21,073 bases of DNA from Bacteroidales bacterium UBA3684 (GTDB lineage: Bacteria; Bacteroidota; Bacteroidia; Bacteroidales; P3). The notes beneath the pieces are model-generated. The model searched no databases. It saw only the letters and a program-made list of their open reading frames with translations, and was not told the origin of the DNA. The translations under genes were made by a program, and so were the position numbers. The DNA is taken from positions 9,064 through 30,136 of the forward strand of contig DFIZ01000030.1 in assembly GCA_002372855.1 (NCBI GenBank). The letters are read 5' to 3'. Shown piece after piece: positions 1 through 7,707 of the stretch (position 1 is its first letter; each line of letters opens with the position of its first letter).

Positions 1-57
1 TTCTTATATAGGTGATATAAGAAGTATATAAGAACTATATAGGAACTATATGAGAAG
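1..57. repeat. 11-bp-periodic AT-rich tandem repeat with one inverted unit (element A)
   Basis: Four consecutive 11-base units are visible: GATATAAGAAG (14-24), TATATAAGAAC (25-35), TATATAGGAAC (36-46) and TATATGAGAAG (47-57). The first 11 bases of the window, TTCTTATATAG, are the same motif in reverse complement. Bases 1-9 pair perfectly with 15-23 across a 5-base loop, so the array has one inverted arm facing several direct units. The window begins here, so the left arm may be longer. No T-run follows the hairpin, so a terminator is not supported. Confidence 0.8.
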
Positions 58-118
58 GGCCCTCTTTGACCCCTATGGGGTGGGTGTCGGAACGGGGTAG
101 GAGAGGAGGTGGGGAGGA

Positions 119-162
119 GGAGGAAAGATGTTGGGTTGGCGGAGGAAAGATGTTGGGATGGA
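119..162. repeat. tandem 22-bp repeat containing SD-like GGAGG
   Basis: Two adjacent 22-base copies (119-140 and 141-162) share GGAGGAAAGATGTTGGG and differ only near their ends. Each copy contains a strong SD-like GGAGG followed six bases later by ATG. The first ATG (128) opens a 24-codon reading frame ending in TGA at 200-202, which overlaps the ATG (199) of the downstream gene. The second ATG (150) opens a six-codon frame ending at 170. Whether these are translated is unknown. Confidence 0.75.
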
Positions 163-198
163 GGCAATAAATTGGGTGTTTTTGCGTTATGGATTGAG

Positions 199-1086
199 AT
201 GAAAGCGATGAAGTGCATATTGGGTTTGCTTTTGGCGGGTGCGCAGCTGCAGGCGGTGGCGCAGGGGTCGTTGCTGGTGAGCGAGGTGCTGTTCCAGCCA
301 CGTAGCGGCGAAGCCGAGTATGTGGAGCTGTACAACGGCAGCAGTAATACGGTGGAACTGTCTGATTTCATGATAGTACGCTGGGTTGGCGACTCGCTGG
401 GGACGCGCTATGCGCTGCCGCAGCACGTGGTGGCGCCGCACGACTATGTGGTGCTGACGAAGGATGCCGCCTCGGTGGCGGCGAACTACACTGTGAAGTA
501 CCCCGGCAAACTGCTGGAGTGCAACCTTCCGACCTATCCCAACGACGGCGGCAGCGTGGTGCTGGTCACGGCGGAGGGCACGGTGGTGGAGAAGTTCGAC
601 TACCAGCCGTCGATGCACAGCCGCCTGCTGCGCAACAAGGCGGGTGTGGCGCTGGAAAGGAGAAGTCTCGATGTGGACTGCAATGCGGATGGTAACTGGT
701 TTTCAGCTTCTTCGACGGCAGGCTATGGCACGCCGACCTGCGAGAACTCGCAGAGTCGGGAGTGGCTTGTGGAGGAGAGCTCGTTCGGGTTCAGCTCCAC
801 GTTGCTCTCGCCCGACGGCGATGGCTATCAGGACGAGCTTTTGATTGAATACAGGATGGAAAACGATGACGTGTATGGCCAGATTGCCATATACGACGCC
901 CGCGGCAGCCGTGTGGGCCGCCTGATGAACGACGGGCTTATGGGCACGCATGGCGTGCTGGTGTGGGACGGTCGCGGCGATGGCGGCGCGGTGCTGCCGT
1001 CGGGCCGCTATGTGTTGTATATCAACCTCTACGACCTGCATGGTACCAAGCAGGTAATCAAACGGACGATTTCGATTGTGTATTAG
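199..1086 (+). CDS. secreted lamin-tail-domain protein with C-terminal FlgD-like domain
   Basis: A 295-residue protein. The start at 199 was chosen because it gives a clean signal peptide (MKAMKCILGLLLAGAQLQAVAQ, cut near residue 22); the frame is open further upstream but that stretch is the repetitive leader. An ATG at 208 is a near-equal alternative. Residues about 24-135 fit the lamin tail domain (LTD), an Ig-like beta sandwich found in secreted bacterial proteins, including 'EYVELYNGSSNTVELSDF' and the later 'GYGTPTCENSQ' typical of the end of this fold. Residues about 203-295 ('SPDGDGYQDELLIEY' then 'VWDGRGDGG' and 'LPSGRYVLYI') look like the FlgD/gliding-motility-type Ig domain. Probable role is an exported adhesive or structural protein; no catalytic motif is seen. 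It converges with the polysaccharide operon, the stop codons being separated by one base. Confidence 0.8.
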   Translation: MKAMKCILGLLLAGAQLQAVAQGSLLVSEVLFQPRSGEAEYVELYNGSSNTVELSDFMIVRWVGDSLGTRYALPQHVVAPHDYVVLTKDAASVAANYTVKYPGKLLECNLPTYPNDGGSVVLVTAEGTVVEKFDYQPSMHSRLLRNKAGVALERRSLDVDCNADGNWFSASSTAGYGTPTCENSQSREWLVEESSFGFSSTLLSPDGDGYQDELLIEYRMENDDVYGQIAIYDARGSRVGRLMNDGLMGTHGVLVWDGRGDGGAVLPSGRYVLYINLYDLHGTKQVIKRTISIVY

Positions 1087-1087
1087 C

Positions 1088-2881
1088 CTAGAGCGCTGCT
1101 GTAGTCTTGTAGAGACGCTGCAGCAGGGCCTCGACGAAGCGCGTGTTGGCGCTGTCGGCGGGCTGGAGGGTGCGGCTGACGCAGTCGTAGTGCCAACTGC
1201 CTCCGGGAAGGACCAGGTTGAGGCAGTTTTTGTCGGAGTGCATGGCGAACTGCGGGCGCTCCATGTATCTTGTTCCAAGGACGTTGCGGCTGAAAGGGAA
1301 GGCTTCGGCGGAGAGGCCGAGCTGGCAGAGGAGTGTGGCGGCGAGGTCGCTCTGGCTGCAGAGTCGGTCGACAGTTTTGGCCTGGCGAACGGCGCCGCCC
1401 ATCCAGAGCATGGGTATGCGGGAGACGGCGACGTCGGAGGTGGGCTGCCCTTCGGTGAAGGGGATGCCGTGGTCGGGGACGATGACGACCAGGAGGCTGT
1501 CCCAGAGGGGCGTGGCCTTGAGGCCGTCGATGAAGGCGCCGAGGCAGGAGTCGGTGTAGGCGAAGGCGTTGCGCTTGTAGTCGTCGAGGCGGTGGAGGGG
1601 CACCTCCCAGGGCTCGTGGCTGCTGAGTGTCAGCGCGGCGGAGAGGAAGGGGCGCTCGGCGGGGATGAGTGCGGGCTGCAGCAGGTGTTCGTCGGGTACG
1701 CCCCAGGCGCTGCTGTTGAGCGCGGAGGGGAAGGCGTCGCCGCCGAGGACGGTGGTGAAGCCGGTCTCGGAGAGGTACATGCGCATGTTGGTGAAGTCGA
1801 TGTCGCCTCCGTAGGCTATTTTTGTGGCGTATCCGGCGCTACGGAGCGAGGAGGCTATGGAGGGGAGGTTGCGGCAGAGATCGGGCCTCTTGACCAGCGT
1901 TGTGGTGGGCAGGCCGAGCCATCCGCTGAGCACGGAGACGATGCCGCGGTCGGTGCGGTAGCTGTTGGCGTAGCAGTTGGAGAAGTAGACACCTTCCTGC
2001 ATGTAGCGGTGCAGGTTGGGGGCCACGGTGTCGGAACCCACCATGCCGAGTCCGGCGCCCTCCCAGATGATGAGCAGGACGTTGGGGCGCGGGGTGGAGA
2101 GGAGGGTGTCGGCGAGGGTGGAGTCCGGGGCGAAGGCGTCGCCGAGGAGGGCGTCGGCTTCGCTGTCGGGCATGGTTTGGAACTCGCGGGAGAGGTCCTG
2201 GACCTTGAAGAGGGAGTGGAAGATGTTGAAAGTGGGGTTGAGGGCGGCGTGGTTGCAGAAGGGGTGGGTGGAGAAATAGGCGTAGGAGGGGTTGGCCGTG
2301 GACTCGGAGAGGCCTCCGCGCATGCCGAGGAACATCAGCGCTCCGAATAAAATGAGAAATAAAAAATGAGAGATGAAAAAGGCGGGGGAGGCCTTGGTGC
2401 GGGTGAGTTCTTTGGGTGTGGCGTGGCGCAGACGGCGGTAGTAGTGGAAGGCTATGAGGCCGACGACGAGGAAGGCCAGGAGGGTGGCCCAGAGGGGCAG
2501 GCTAGCGAGCATGTCGCGGGGCTTGGCGGCGTAGATGAGGTCGTTGGCGTCGAGTTTGGCGCCCCAGAAACTGTAGAGGATGGTGTCGGCGACGAAGATG
2601 AGCGCCAGGACGATGGCCACGAGGATGTAGTAGGGCATGAGCACCTTGCGTAGCGGAAAGCGTTTGAAAAAGCAGCTTATGAGCAGGACGAGCGTGGGCA
2701 GGAGGAGGAGGTAGCAGGCGGTGGCAATGTCGAGTCGCAGGCCGTGCCACAACGAGGCCATGCAGGAGAGGAAAGGGGCGCCGTCGGCGTGGGAGAGGTT
2801 GAAGAGCATGAAGACGACCTTCTGCGTGACAAACATCAGGATGAGTATCGCGAAGAGGCGGAGGAGGGTACGGAGGCGCAT
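1088..2881 (-). CDS. LtaS/OpgB-like membrane phospho- or sulfo-transferase (alkaline phosphatase fold)
   Basis: A 597-residue protein with about five N-terminal membrane helices (roughly residues 5-28, 53-71, 82-104, 127-147, 166-186) followed by a periplasmic sulfatase/LTA-synthase-type domain (about 265-560). Candidate metal and nucleophile residues are Glu274 in 'NVLLIIWEG', Thr310 in 'SYRTDRG', His422-Glu423 in 'SSHEPWE' and Asp470-His471 in 'VIVPDHG'. Family members move phosphoglycerol or phosphoethanolamine onto surface glycans, or hydrolyse sulfate esters; the substrate cannot be told from sequence. It is the last gene of the polysaccharide operon, starting 10 bases after the CapD-like gene, which suggests decoration of the exported polymer. 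The start ATG is preceded by no strong SD. A free-standing sulfatase is less likely because of the membrane helices. Confidence 0.85.
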   Translation of the reverse strand: MRLRTLLRLFAILILMFVTQKVVFMLFNLSHADGAPFLSCMASLWHGLRLDIATACYLLLLPTLVLLISCFFKRFPLRKVLMPYYILVAIVLALIFVADTILYSFWGAKLDANDLIYAAKPRDMLASLPLWATLLAFLVVGLIAFHYYRRLRHATPKELTRTKASPAFFISHFLFLILFGALMFLGMRGGLSESTANPSYAYFSTHPFCNHAALNPTFNIFHSLFKVQDLSREFQTMPDSEADALLGDAFAPDSTLADTLLSTPRPNVLLIIWEGAGLGMVGSDTVAPNLHRYMQEGVYFSNCYANSYRTDRGIVSVLSGWLGLPTTTLVKRPDLCRNLPSIASSLRSAGYATKIAYGGDIDFTNMRMYLSETGFTTVLGGDAFPSALNSSAWGVPDEHLLQPALIPAERPFLSAALTLSSHEPWEVPLHRLDDYKRNAFAYTDSCLGAFIDGLKATPLWDSLLVVIVPDHGIPFTEGQPTSDVAVSRIPMLWMGGAVRQAKTVDRLCSQSDLAATLLCQLGLSAEAFPFSRNVLGTRYMERPQFAMHSDKNCLNLVLPGGSWHYDCVSRTLQPADSANTRFVEALLQRLYKTTAAL

Positions 2882-2891
2882 GCGGGGGTTG

Positions 2892-4832
2892 CTATTGGTT
2901 ATTCAGCGTGCTGTTGGGGGGGGTATTTTTGTCGAGCTGGCAGTAGATGGAGTTGTTGGAGAGGAATTCGGGCACGATGTCCTTCATTTTGGCCACAATC
3001 TTCATGTCGTCCATGGTTTCGAGGATGGTCCAGAGGTCGTTGTACTCGCGGTCGATGGCCTCGAGGGGGTACTTGCGCACCTGTGCGCGCATGATCTTGG
3101 GGTGGTAGGTGGGAATGGTGTTCTCCTTGGTGGCGAGGAGTTCCTCGTAGAGCTTTTCGCCGGGGCGGAGACCGATTTCCTTGATCTGGATATTGGGCAT
3201 GCCGGAGAGCTGGATCATCTTGCGGGCCATGTCGTAGATTTTGACGGGTTTGCCCATGTCGAAGACGAAGATGTCGCCGCCCTCGCCCATGGCGCCGGCC
3301 TCGAGGACGAGGTTGCAGGCCTCGGGGATGGTCATGAAGTAGCGGATGATGTCCTTGTGGGTGACGGTGAGGGGGCCGCCGGCAGCGAGCTGTTTCTTGA
3401 AGAGAGGTATGACGGAGCCGTTGGAACCCAGGACGTTGCCGAAGCGTGTGGTGACGAAGTGGGTCTGGTCGGTGGAGCGGCTCTGGATGTAGATTTCGGC
3501 CATGCGCTTGGTGGCGCCCATGACGTTGGTGGGGTTGACGGCCTTGTCGGTGGAGATCATGACGAACTTCTGGACGCCGTACTTGATGGAGAGGTCGGCG
3601 AGGTTGCGTGTGCCGAAGACGTTGATGTAGACGGCCTCGTAGGGGTTTTCCTCCATGAAGGGCACGTGCTTGTAGGCAGCGGCGTGGTAGACGAGGTTGG
3701 GGTGGAAAGCCTGGAAGACCTGCTCCATGCGCTCGCGGTCCTTGACGTTGGCGATGACGAACTCCATGCGGTCGAGGTGGTCGCGGTAGGTGTTTTTGAG
3801 TTCGAACTGGAGGTCGTACATGGGGCTTTCGGCCTGGTCGAGCATGATGACCTTCTTGGGCTGGTAGGTCATGAGCTGGCGGCAGATTTCGGAGCCGATG
3901 GAACCTGCGGCGCCGGTGACGAGGATGACCTTGTCGACCACCTCGCGGACGATGTTGACGTTGTCGAGGCGGATGCTTTCGCGTTCGAGGAGGTCTTCGA
4001 TTTTGATGTCCTCGATCTGGTTGGCGGAGAAGGAGCCGTTGATCCACAGGCGTGCGTGGGGTACGGCCTTGACGGTCATGCCGAGGTCGAGGGCGCGGTT
4101 GGTGATGGCCTGCTTGTGGAGGGGGCGGATGGTGGGGATGGCGATGATGAGCTGCTGGACTTTCTTGCTCTGGATGAACTTGTCGTTGAGGACGGTACGG
4201 GCGCGCATGACGGGCACGCCGTCGAGTTCCTGGTTGACCTTGGACATGTCGTCGTCGATGAATGCCACGACGCGGTACTGGAAGGAGGCTTCCTGCTTGA
4301 GGGCGTTGTGTGCGATGAGGCCTGCGGCACCGGCGCCGTAGATGAGCACGTTGACCGTGGGACGGCGGCGGCGGAAGAAGTCGTTGTAGATGCGCTGCAT
4401 GAAGAGGCGCGAGATAATCATCAGCATGCCGAGGATGAGGTAGAGGGTGAGCGACTCGCGGTAGGAGAGGAGGTAGACGGAGGAGATGATGGGGGGATTG
4501 AACTGGTTGTTGACAATGTTGATGAGCCAGCAGAGGATGAGCGGGCTGATGGTGGAGAAGAGGATTTTGTAAATATCGGTCATGCCGGCGTGGCGTATGA
4601 TGCCGCGGTAGGAGCCAGAGATGAGGAAGAAAATGACGGTCAGCATGAGCGACCAGACGAACTTGACGAGGACGCCACGGGTGGTGATGTCGGCGAGGCC
4701 GTAGGTGCGGAAAGCCTCCATGAGGAAGAAGGCGGCGACGAACAGGGCCACGTCCATGAGGAGGATGGCCGACTGGGGAATGGTTGAGTGGCGATACTTC
4801 TTTACGAGCCAAAAGGATAATTTTTTGAACAT
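2892..4832 (-). CDS. membrane-bound UDP-sugar 4,6-dehydratase, CapD/WbpM/PglF type
   Basis: A 646-residue full-length member of the membrane nucleotide-sugar dehydratase family. Four membrane helices lie near residues 20-40, 55-73, 88-106 and 127-147. A first Rossmann domain carries 'VLIYGAGAAG' (162-171). A second, catalytic SDR domain carries GxxGxxG at 307-313 ('VTGAAGSIGSE'), 'YHAAAYKHVPFME' near 382-394, STDK at 427-430 and Met438-Gly-Ala-Thr-Lys442. The usual SDR catalytic Tyr is replaced by Met, as in WbpM/PglF-type enzymes, which convert UDP-GlcNAc to the 4-keto-6-deoxy sugar used for QuiNAc, FucNAc or bacillosamine. No partner reductase or aminotransferase dedicated to that product is evident nearby. 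It lies 13 bases after the dehydrogenase gene in the operon. The last 20 or so residues are polar and probably not conserved. Confidence 0.92.
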   Translation of the reverse strand: MFKKLSFWLVKKYRHSTIPQSAILLMDVALFVAAFFLMEAFRTYGLADITTRGVLVKFVWSLMLTVIFFLISGSYRGIIRHAGMTDIYKILFSTISPLILCWLINIVNNQFNPPIISSVYLLSYRESLTLYLILGMLMIISRLFMQRIYNDFFRRRRPTVNVLIYGAGAAGLIAHNALKQEASFQYRVVAFIDDDMSKVNQELDGVPVMRARTVLNDKFIQSKKVQQLIIAIPTIRPLHKQAITNRALDLGMTVKAVPHARLWINGSFSANQIEDIKIEDLLERESIRLDNVNIVREVVDKVILVTGAAGSIGSEICRQLMTYQPKKVIMLDQAESPMYDLQFELKNTYRDHLDRMEFVIANVKDRERMEQVFQAFHPNLVYHAAAYKHVPFMEENPYEAVYINVFGTRNLADLSIKYGVQKFVMISTDKAVNPTNVMGATKRMAEIYIQSRSTDQTHFVTTRFGNVLGSNGSVIPLFKKQLAAGGPLTVTHKDIIRYFMTIPEACNLVLEAGAMGEGGDIFVFDMGKPVKIYDMARKMIQLSGMPNIQIKEIGLRPGEKLYEELLATKENTIPTYHPKIMRAQVRKYPLEAIDREYNDLWTILETMDDMKIVAKMKDIVPEFLSNNSIYCQLDKNTPPNSTLNNQ

Positions 4833-4845
4833 AGGCGAAAGGTTT

Positions 4846-6132
4846 TTAAAGTCTGGCGTCGATCATGTTGCGTGGCAGCACTCCTTTGACATCGTAGACC
4901 ACGGCGGGCTGGGGTGCCAGCGCGCGGACATCGACGGAGGAGAACTCGTTGTGCGCCACGGCGAGGATGACGGCGTCGAATGAATGGTTTTTGTTTTCTG
5001 GTAATTGATTGACGACCTCGATGCCGTATTCGGCACGGGCTCGTTCGGTGTCGACCCAGGGGTCGAGGACGGTGATGTTGGGAGTGTATTCGTGGAGGGT
5101 ATGGTAGATGTCGATGACTTTGGTGTTGCGGATGTCGGGGCAGTTCTCCTTGAAGGTGAAGCCGAGGATGAGGATACGGGCGTCCTTGACGGGTACGCCC
5201 TTGAGGTTCATCTGCTTGATGGTCTGGTTGGCCACGTAGGCGCCCATGGAGTTGTTGAGGCGTCGGGCGTTGCTCATGACGCGCGGCAGGACGCCGTAGA
5301 GTTGGGATTTCTCGATGAGGTAGTAGGGGTCGACGGAGATGCAATGTCCGCCCACGAGGCCGGGGCGGAGGCGTATGAAGTTCCACTTGGAGGCTGCGGC
5401 GTCGAGGACGTCGTTGGTGTCGATGCCCATGGCGTTGAAGATCTTGGCCAGCTCGTTGACGAAGGCGATGTTGACGTCGCGCTGGCTGTTTTCGATGATT
5501 TTGGAGGCTTCGGCCACGCGGATGGAGGGCGCTTTGTGGGTGCCGTTGAGGAGGACGGAGTTGTACATGGCGTCGATGAGGTCGGCGGCCTCGGGAGTGG
5601 AGCCCGAGGTGACCTTGCGGATGGTTTCGACGCGGTGTTCCTTGTCGCCGGGGTTGATGCGCTCGGGGCTGTAGCCGGCGTAGTAGTCGGAGTTGAGGCG
5701 GAAGCCGGTGAGGCGTTCGATGACGGGGAGGCATTCCTCCTCGGTGACGCCGGGGTAGACGGTGCTCTCGTAGATGACGATGTCGCCACGGGAGATGACC
5801 TTGCCCACCACCTCGGAGGCGCCGACGAGGGGCCGGAGGTCGGGGCGGTTGTTGTCGTCGACGGGCGTGGGCACGGCGACGATGTAGACGTTGCAATCTT
5901 TGATATCGTCCAATGAAGAGGTGCAGCGGAAGCCGTGGTTGCGGATGGCGTCCTGCAGCAGGGAGTCCTCCACCTCGAGGGTGGCGTCGTGGCCGTGGTT
6001 GAGGGCGTCGACGCGGGCGGCGTTGATGTCGAAGCCGAGGGTGGGGAACTTGGTGGAGAAGAGGCGCGCCAAGGGGAGGCCTACGTAGCCGAGGCCCACC
6101 ACACATATCTTTATGTCACTCAGTTTAATCAT
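4846..6132 (-). CDS. UDP-N-acetyl-hexosamine 6-dehydrogenase (WbpA/WbpO/TviB family)
   Basis: A 428-residue protein, the normal length of the UDP-glucose/UDP-HexNAc dehydrogenase family. The NAD-binding motif GLGYVG is at 13-18, 'ESTVYPGVTEE' at 122-132, the family signature 'YYAGYSPERINPGDKEHR' at 150-167, and the catalytic Cys264 lies in 'GLVGGHCISVDPYYL'. It oxidises C6 of a UDP-HexNAc to the uronic acid with two NAD+. The 'YSPERINPGDKEHR' segment favours HexNAc over glucose substrates, as in TviB/WbpO and WbpA. With the three genes immediately upstream it would supply UDP-GlcNAcA to a diacetamido-uronate pathway. Its ATG overlaps the stop of the aminotransferase gene (ATGA, 6129-6132), implying coupled translation. 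Substrate GlcNAc versus GalNAc is inferred only from context. Confidence 0.92.
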   Translation of the reverse strand: MIKLSDIKICVVGLGYVGLPLARLFSTKFPTLGFDINAARVDALNHGHDATLEVEDSLLQDAIRNHGFRCTSSLDDIKDCNVYIVAVPTPVDDNNRPDLRPLVGASEVVGKVISRGDIVIYESTVYPGVTEEECLPVIERLTGFRLNSDYYAGYSPERINPGDKEHRVETIRKVTSGSTPEAADLIDAMYNSVLLNGTHKAPSIRVAEASKIIENSQRDVNIAFVNELAKIFNAMGIDTNDVLDAAASKWNFIRLRPGLVGGHCISVDPYYLIEKSQLYGVLPRVMSNARRLNNSMGAYVANQTIKQMNLKGVPVKDARILILGFTFKENCPDIRNTKVIDIYHTLHEYTPNITVLDPWVDTERARAEYGIEVVNQLPENKNHSFDAVILAVAHNEFSSVDVRALAPQPAVVYDVKGVLPRNMIDARL

Positions 6133-7220
6133 ATCAGCGAAGCAACGGTTTCTATTTCTTCATCGGTCATATAGGGGTGCATGGGGAGGGAGAGGACGGA
6201 GCGCGACAGGCGGTCGGCCACGGGGCAGGGGGCTTGGTTGAGGTAGACGAAAGCCGATTGGCGGCTCATGGTGTGGGGGTAGTAGACCATGGAGGGGACG
6301 CCGGCGGCCTTGAGGCGTGCCTGCAGGTCGTCGCGGTTGGGGGTCTGTATGGTGTATTGCGCCCAGGAGGAGGTGTAGCCTTCCGGCACAACGGGAGTCT
6401 GAACTTTGCCCGCGAGGAGTTGGCTGTATTTCGCTGCCACGCGGTTCACGGCCTTCAGCTCGTCGTCAAAGTGGCGCAGCTTGACCTGCAGGATGGCTGC
6501 CTGGAGGGTGTCGAGGCGCGAGTTGAGGCCGAGGCGGACGTTGTCATATTTGTCGGTGCCCTTGCCGTGGACGCGGAGTGAACGCAGCAGGTCGGCATAG
6601 CGGTCGTCGTTGGTGAAGAGAGCGCCGCCGTCGCCATAGCATCCGAGGGGTTTGGCTGGGAAGAAGGAGGTGGTGCCGATGTCGCCGAAGGAGCAGGCGT
6701 GTTTGCCGCGGATGCTGCCGCCGAAGCCCTGGGCGCCGTCCTCGATGAGGGGGAGGCTTTTTTGACGGCAGAAGTCGGTGATGGCGTCGTAGTCGGCCGG
6801 ACGGCCGAAGAGGTCCACGGCGATGACGGCGGTGGGGCGCAGGCCGTTGTTGCATGCCTGCTGCCATTTGCGTTCCAGGTCGTTGACATCCATGTTGAAA
6901 GACTTGTCGTCGACATCGACGAAGACGGGAACAAGGTCGAGGATGGCCGGTGCTTCTGCTGTGGAGAAGAAGGTGAAGTCGGGCACAAAGACCGCGTCGC
7001 CGGCTTTGAGGCCGAGGGCGCGCAGGGCGAGCCAGAGGGCGTCGGTGCCGTTGGCGCAAGAGATGCAATGTTTCATGCCCACGTAGGCGGCCAGCTGCTG
7101 CTCCAGTTCGGCCACCTGGGGACCCATGATGTAGGCTCCCGAGGCTGCGACGCGGAGCATGGCCTCGTCCATTTCGGCCTTCATGGCCTCGTACTGTCTA
7201 TGTAGATCGCGGAACTGCAT
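6129..7220 (-). CDS. DegT/DnrJ/EryC1-family PLP sugar aminotransferase (WbpE/WlbC-like)
   Basis: A 363-residue fold-type I aminotransferase of usual family length. The PLP-binding Lys190 lies in 'TSFFPAKPLGCYGDGG', with Asp161 in 'LIEDGAQGFGG' contacting the pyridine nitrogen and 'SCANGTDALWLAL' (54-66) forming the phosphate-binding region. It most likely transfers an amino group from glutamate to the 3-keto group of a UDP-2-acetamido-3-keto uronic acid, like WbpE/WlbC, because it sits between a Gfo/Idh oxidoreductase plus hexapeptide acetyltransferase and a UDP-HexNAc dehydrogenase. The start ATG is 4 bases after the stop of the acetyltransferase. A 4-keto-sugar aminotransferase role (PglE-like, using the CapD-type product) is possible but the neighbouring WbpB-like oxidase points to the 3-amino route. 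Confidence 0.9.
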   Translation of the reverse strand: MQFRDLHRQYEAMKAEMDEAMLRVAASGAYIMGPQVAELEQQLAAYVGMKHCISCANGTDALWLALRALGLKAGDAVFVPDFTFFSTAEAPAILDLVPVFVDVDDKSFNMDVNDLERKWQQACNNGLRPTAVIAVDLFGRPADYDAITDFCRQKSLPLIEDGAQGFGGSIRGKHACSFGDIGTTSFFPAKPLGCYGDGGALFTNDDRYADLLRSLRVHGKGTDKYDNVRLGLNSRLDTLQAAILQVKLRHFDDELKAVNRVAAKYSQLLAGKVQTPVVPEGYTSSWAQYTIQTPNRDDLQARLKAAGVPSMVYYPHTMSRQSAFVYLNQAPCPVADRLSRSVLSLPMHPYMTDEEIETVASLI

Positions 7221-7224
7221 GGCG

Positions 7225-7707
7225 TTATTCTTCTACTTTTCCGATGATTTTGGCTGGCACGCCGGCCACGATGGCGTAGTCGGGCACGTCCTTGGTCACC
7301 ACGGCGCCGGCACCCACCAGGGCGTGGCGTCCGATGGTGTGGCCACAGACGATGGTGGCGTTGGCTCCGATGGAGGCGCCCTCGCGGACGAGCGTGCGCT
7401 CGTAGTGGCCGTTGGCGGGGCGGTCGAGGCGCGGCATGAGCACGTTGGTGAACACGCAGCTGGGACCGAGGAAGACGTTGTCCTCGATTTCGACGCCCTC
7501 GTAGACGGAGACGTTGTTCTGTATGCGGACGCCGTTGCCGATGTGAACGTTGGGTCCGATGTTGACGTTCTGTCCCAAGGAGCAGCGTTCGCCCAGCACG
7601 GCGCCTTTTTGGATGTGGCAGAAGTGCCACACCTTGGTGCCGTTGCCGAGGACGACGCCGTCGTCGACGTAGGAACTTTCGTGTATGTAGGGTGCTTGTT
7701 CTACCAT
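7225..7707 (-). CDS. left-handed beta-helix N-acetyltransferase (WbpD/WlbB-like)
   Basis: A 160-residue protein. The open frame runs on upstream to 8160, but only from Met at 7707 does it read as an acetyltransferase; the upstream part is a shadow of the oxidoreductase gene. Nearly the whole chain is hexapeptide repeats ([LIV]-G-x4, e.g. '[17 protein letters not shown]', '[14 protein letters not shown]', '[24 protein letters not shown]'), giving a left-handed beta-helix trimer that uses acetyl-CoA. The loop with Phe86-Thr87-Asn88 followed by 'MPRLDRP' resembles WlbB/WbpD. It would acetylate the 3-amino group of UDP-GlcNAc(3NH2)A. The start overlaps the end of the oxidoreductase gene by 7 bases and the aminotransferase follows 4 bases after its stop. 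It is somewhat shorter than WbpD-type enzymes. Confidence 0.88.
   Translation of the reverse strand: MVEQAPYIHESSYVDDGVVLGNGTKVWHFCHIQKGAVLGERCSLGQNVNIGPNVHIGNGVRIQNNVSVYEGVEIEDNVFLGPSCVFTNVLMPRLDRPANGHYERTLVREGASIGANATIVCGHTIGRHALVGAGAVVTKDVPDYAIVAGVPAKIIGKVEE

Noticed and set aside
1076..2350. A 424-codon plus-strand open frame opposite the LtaS-like gene.
   Set aside because: It is Gly/Glu/Val-rich shadow sequence of the real minus-strand gene.
2721..4787. A 688-codon plus-strand open frame opposite the CapD-like gene.
   Set aside because: It is the complement of a well-supported dehydratase gene, strongly Asp/Glu/Val/Gly-biased, with no recognisable motif.
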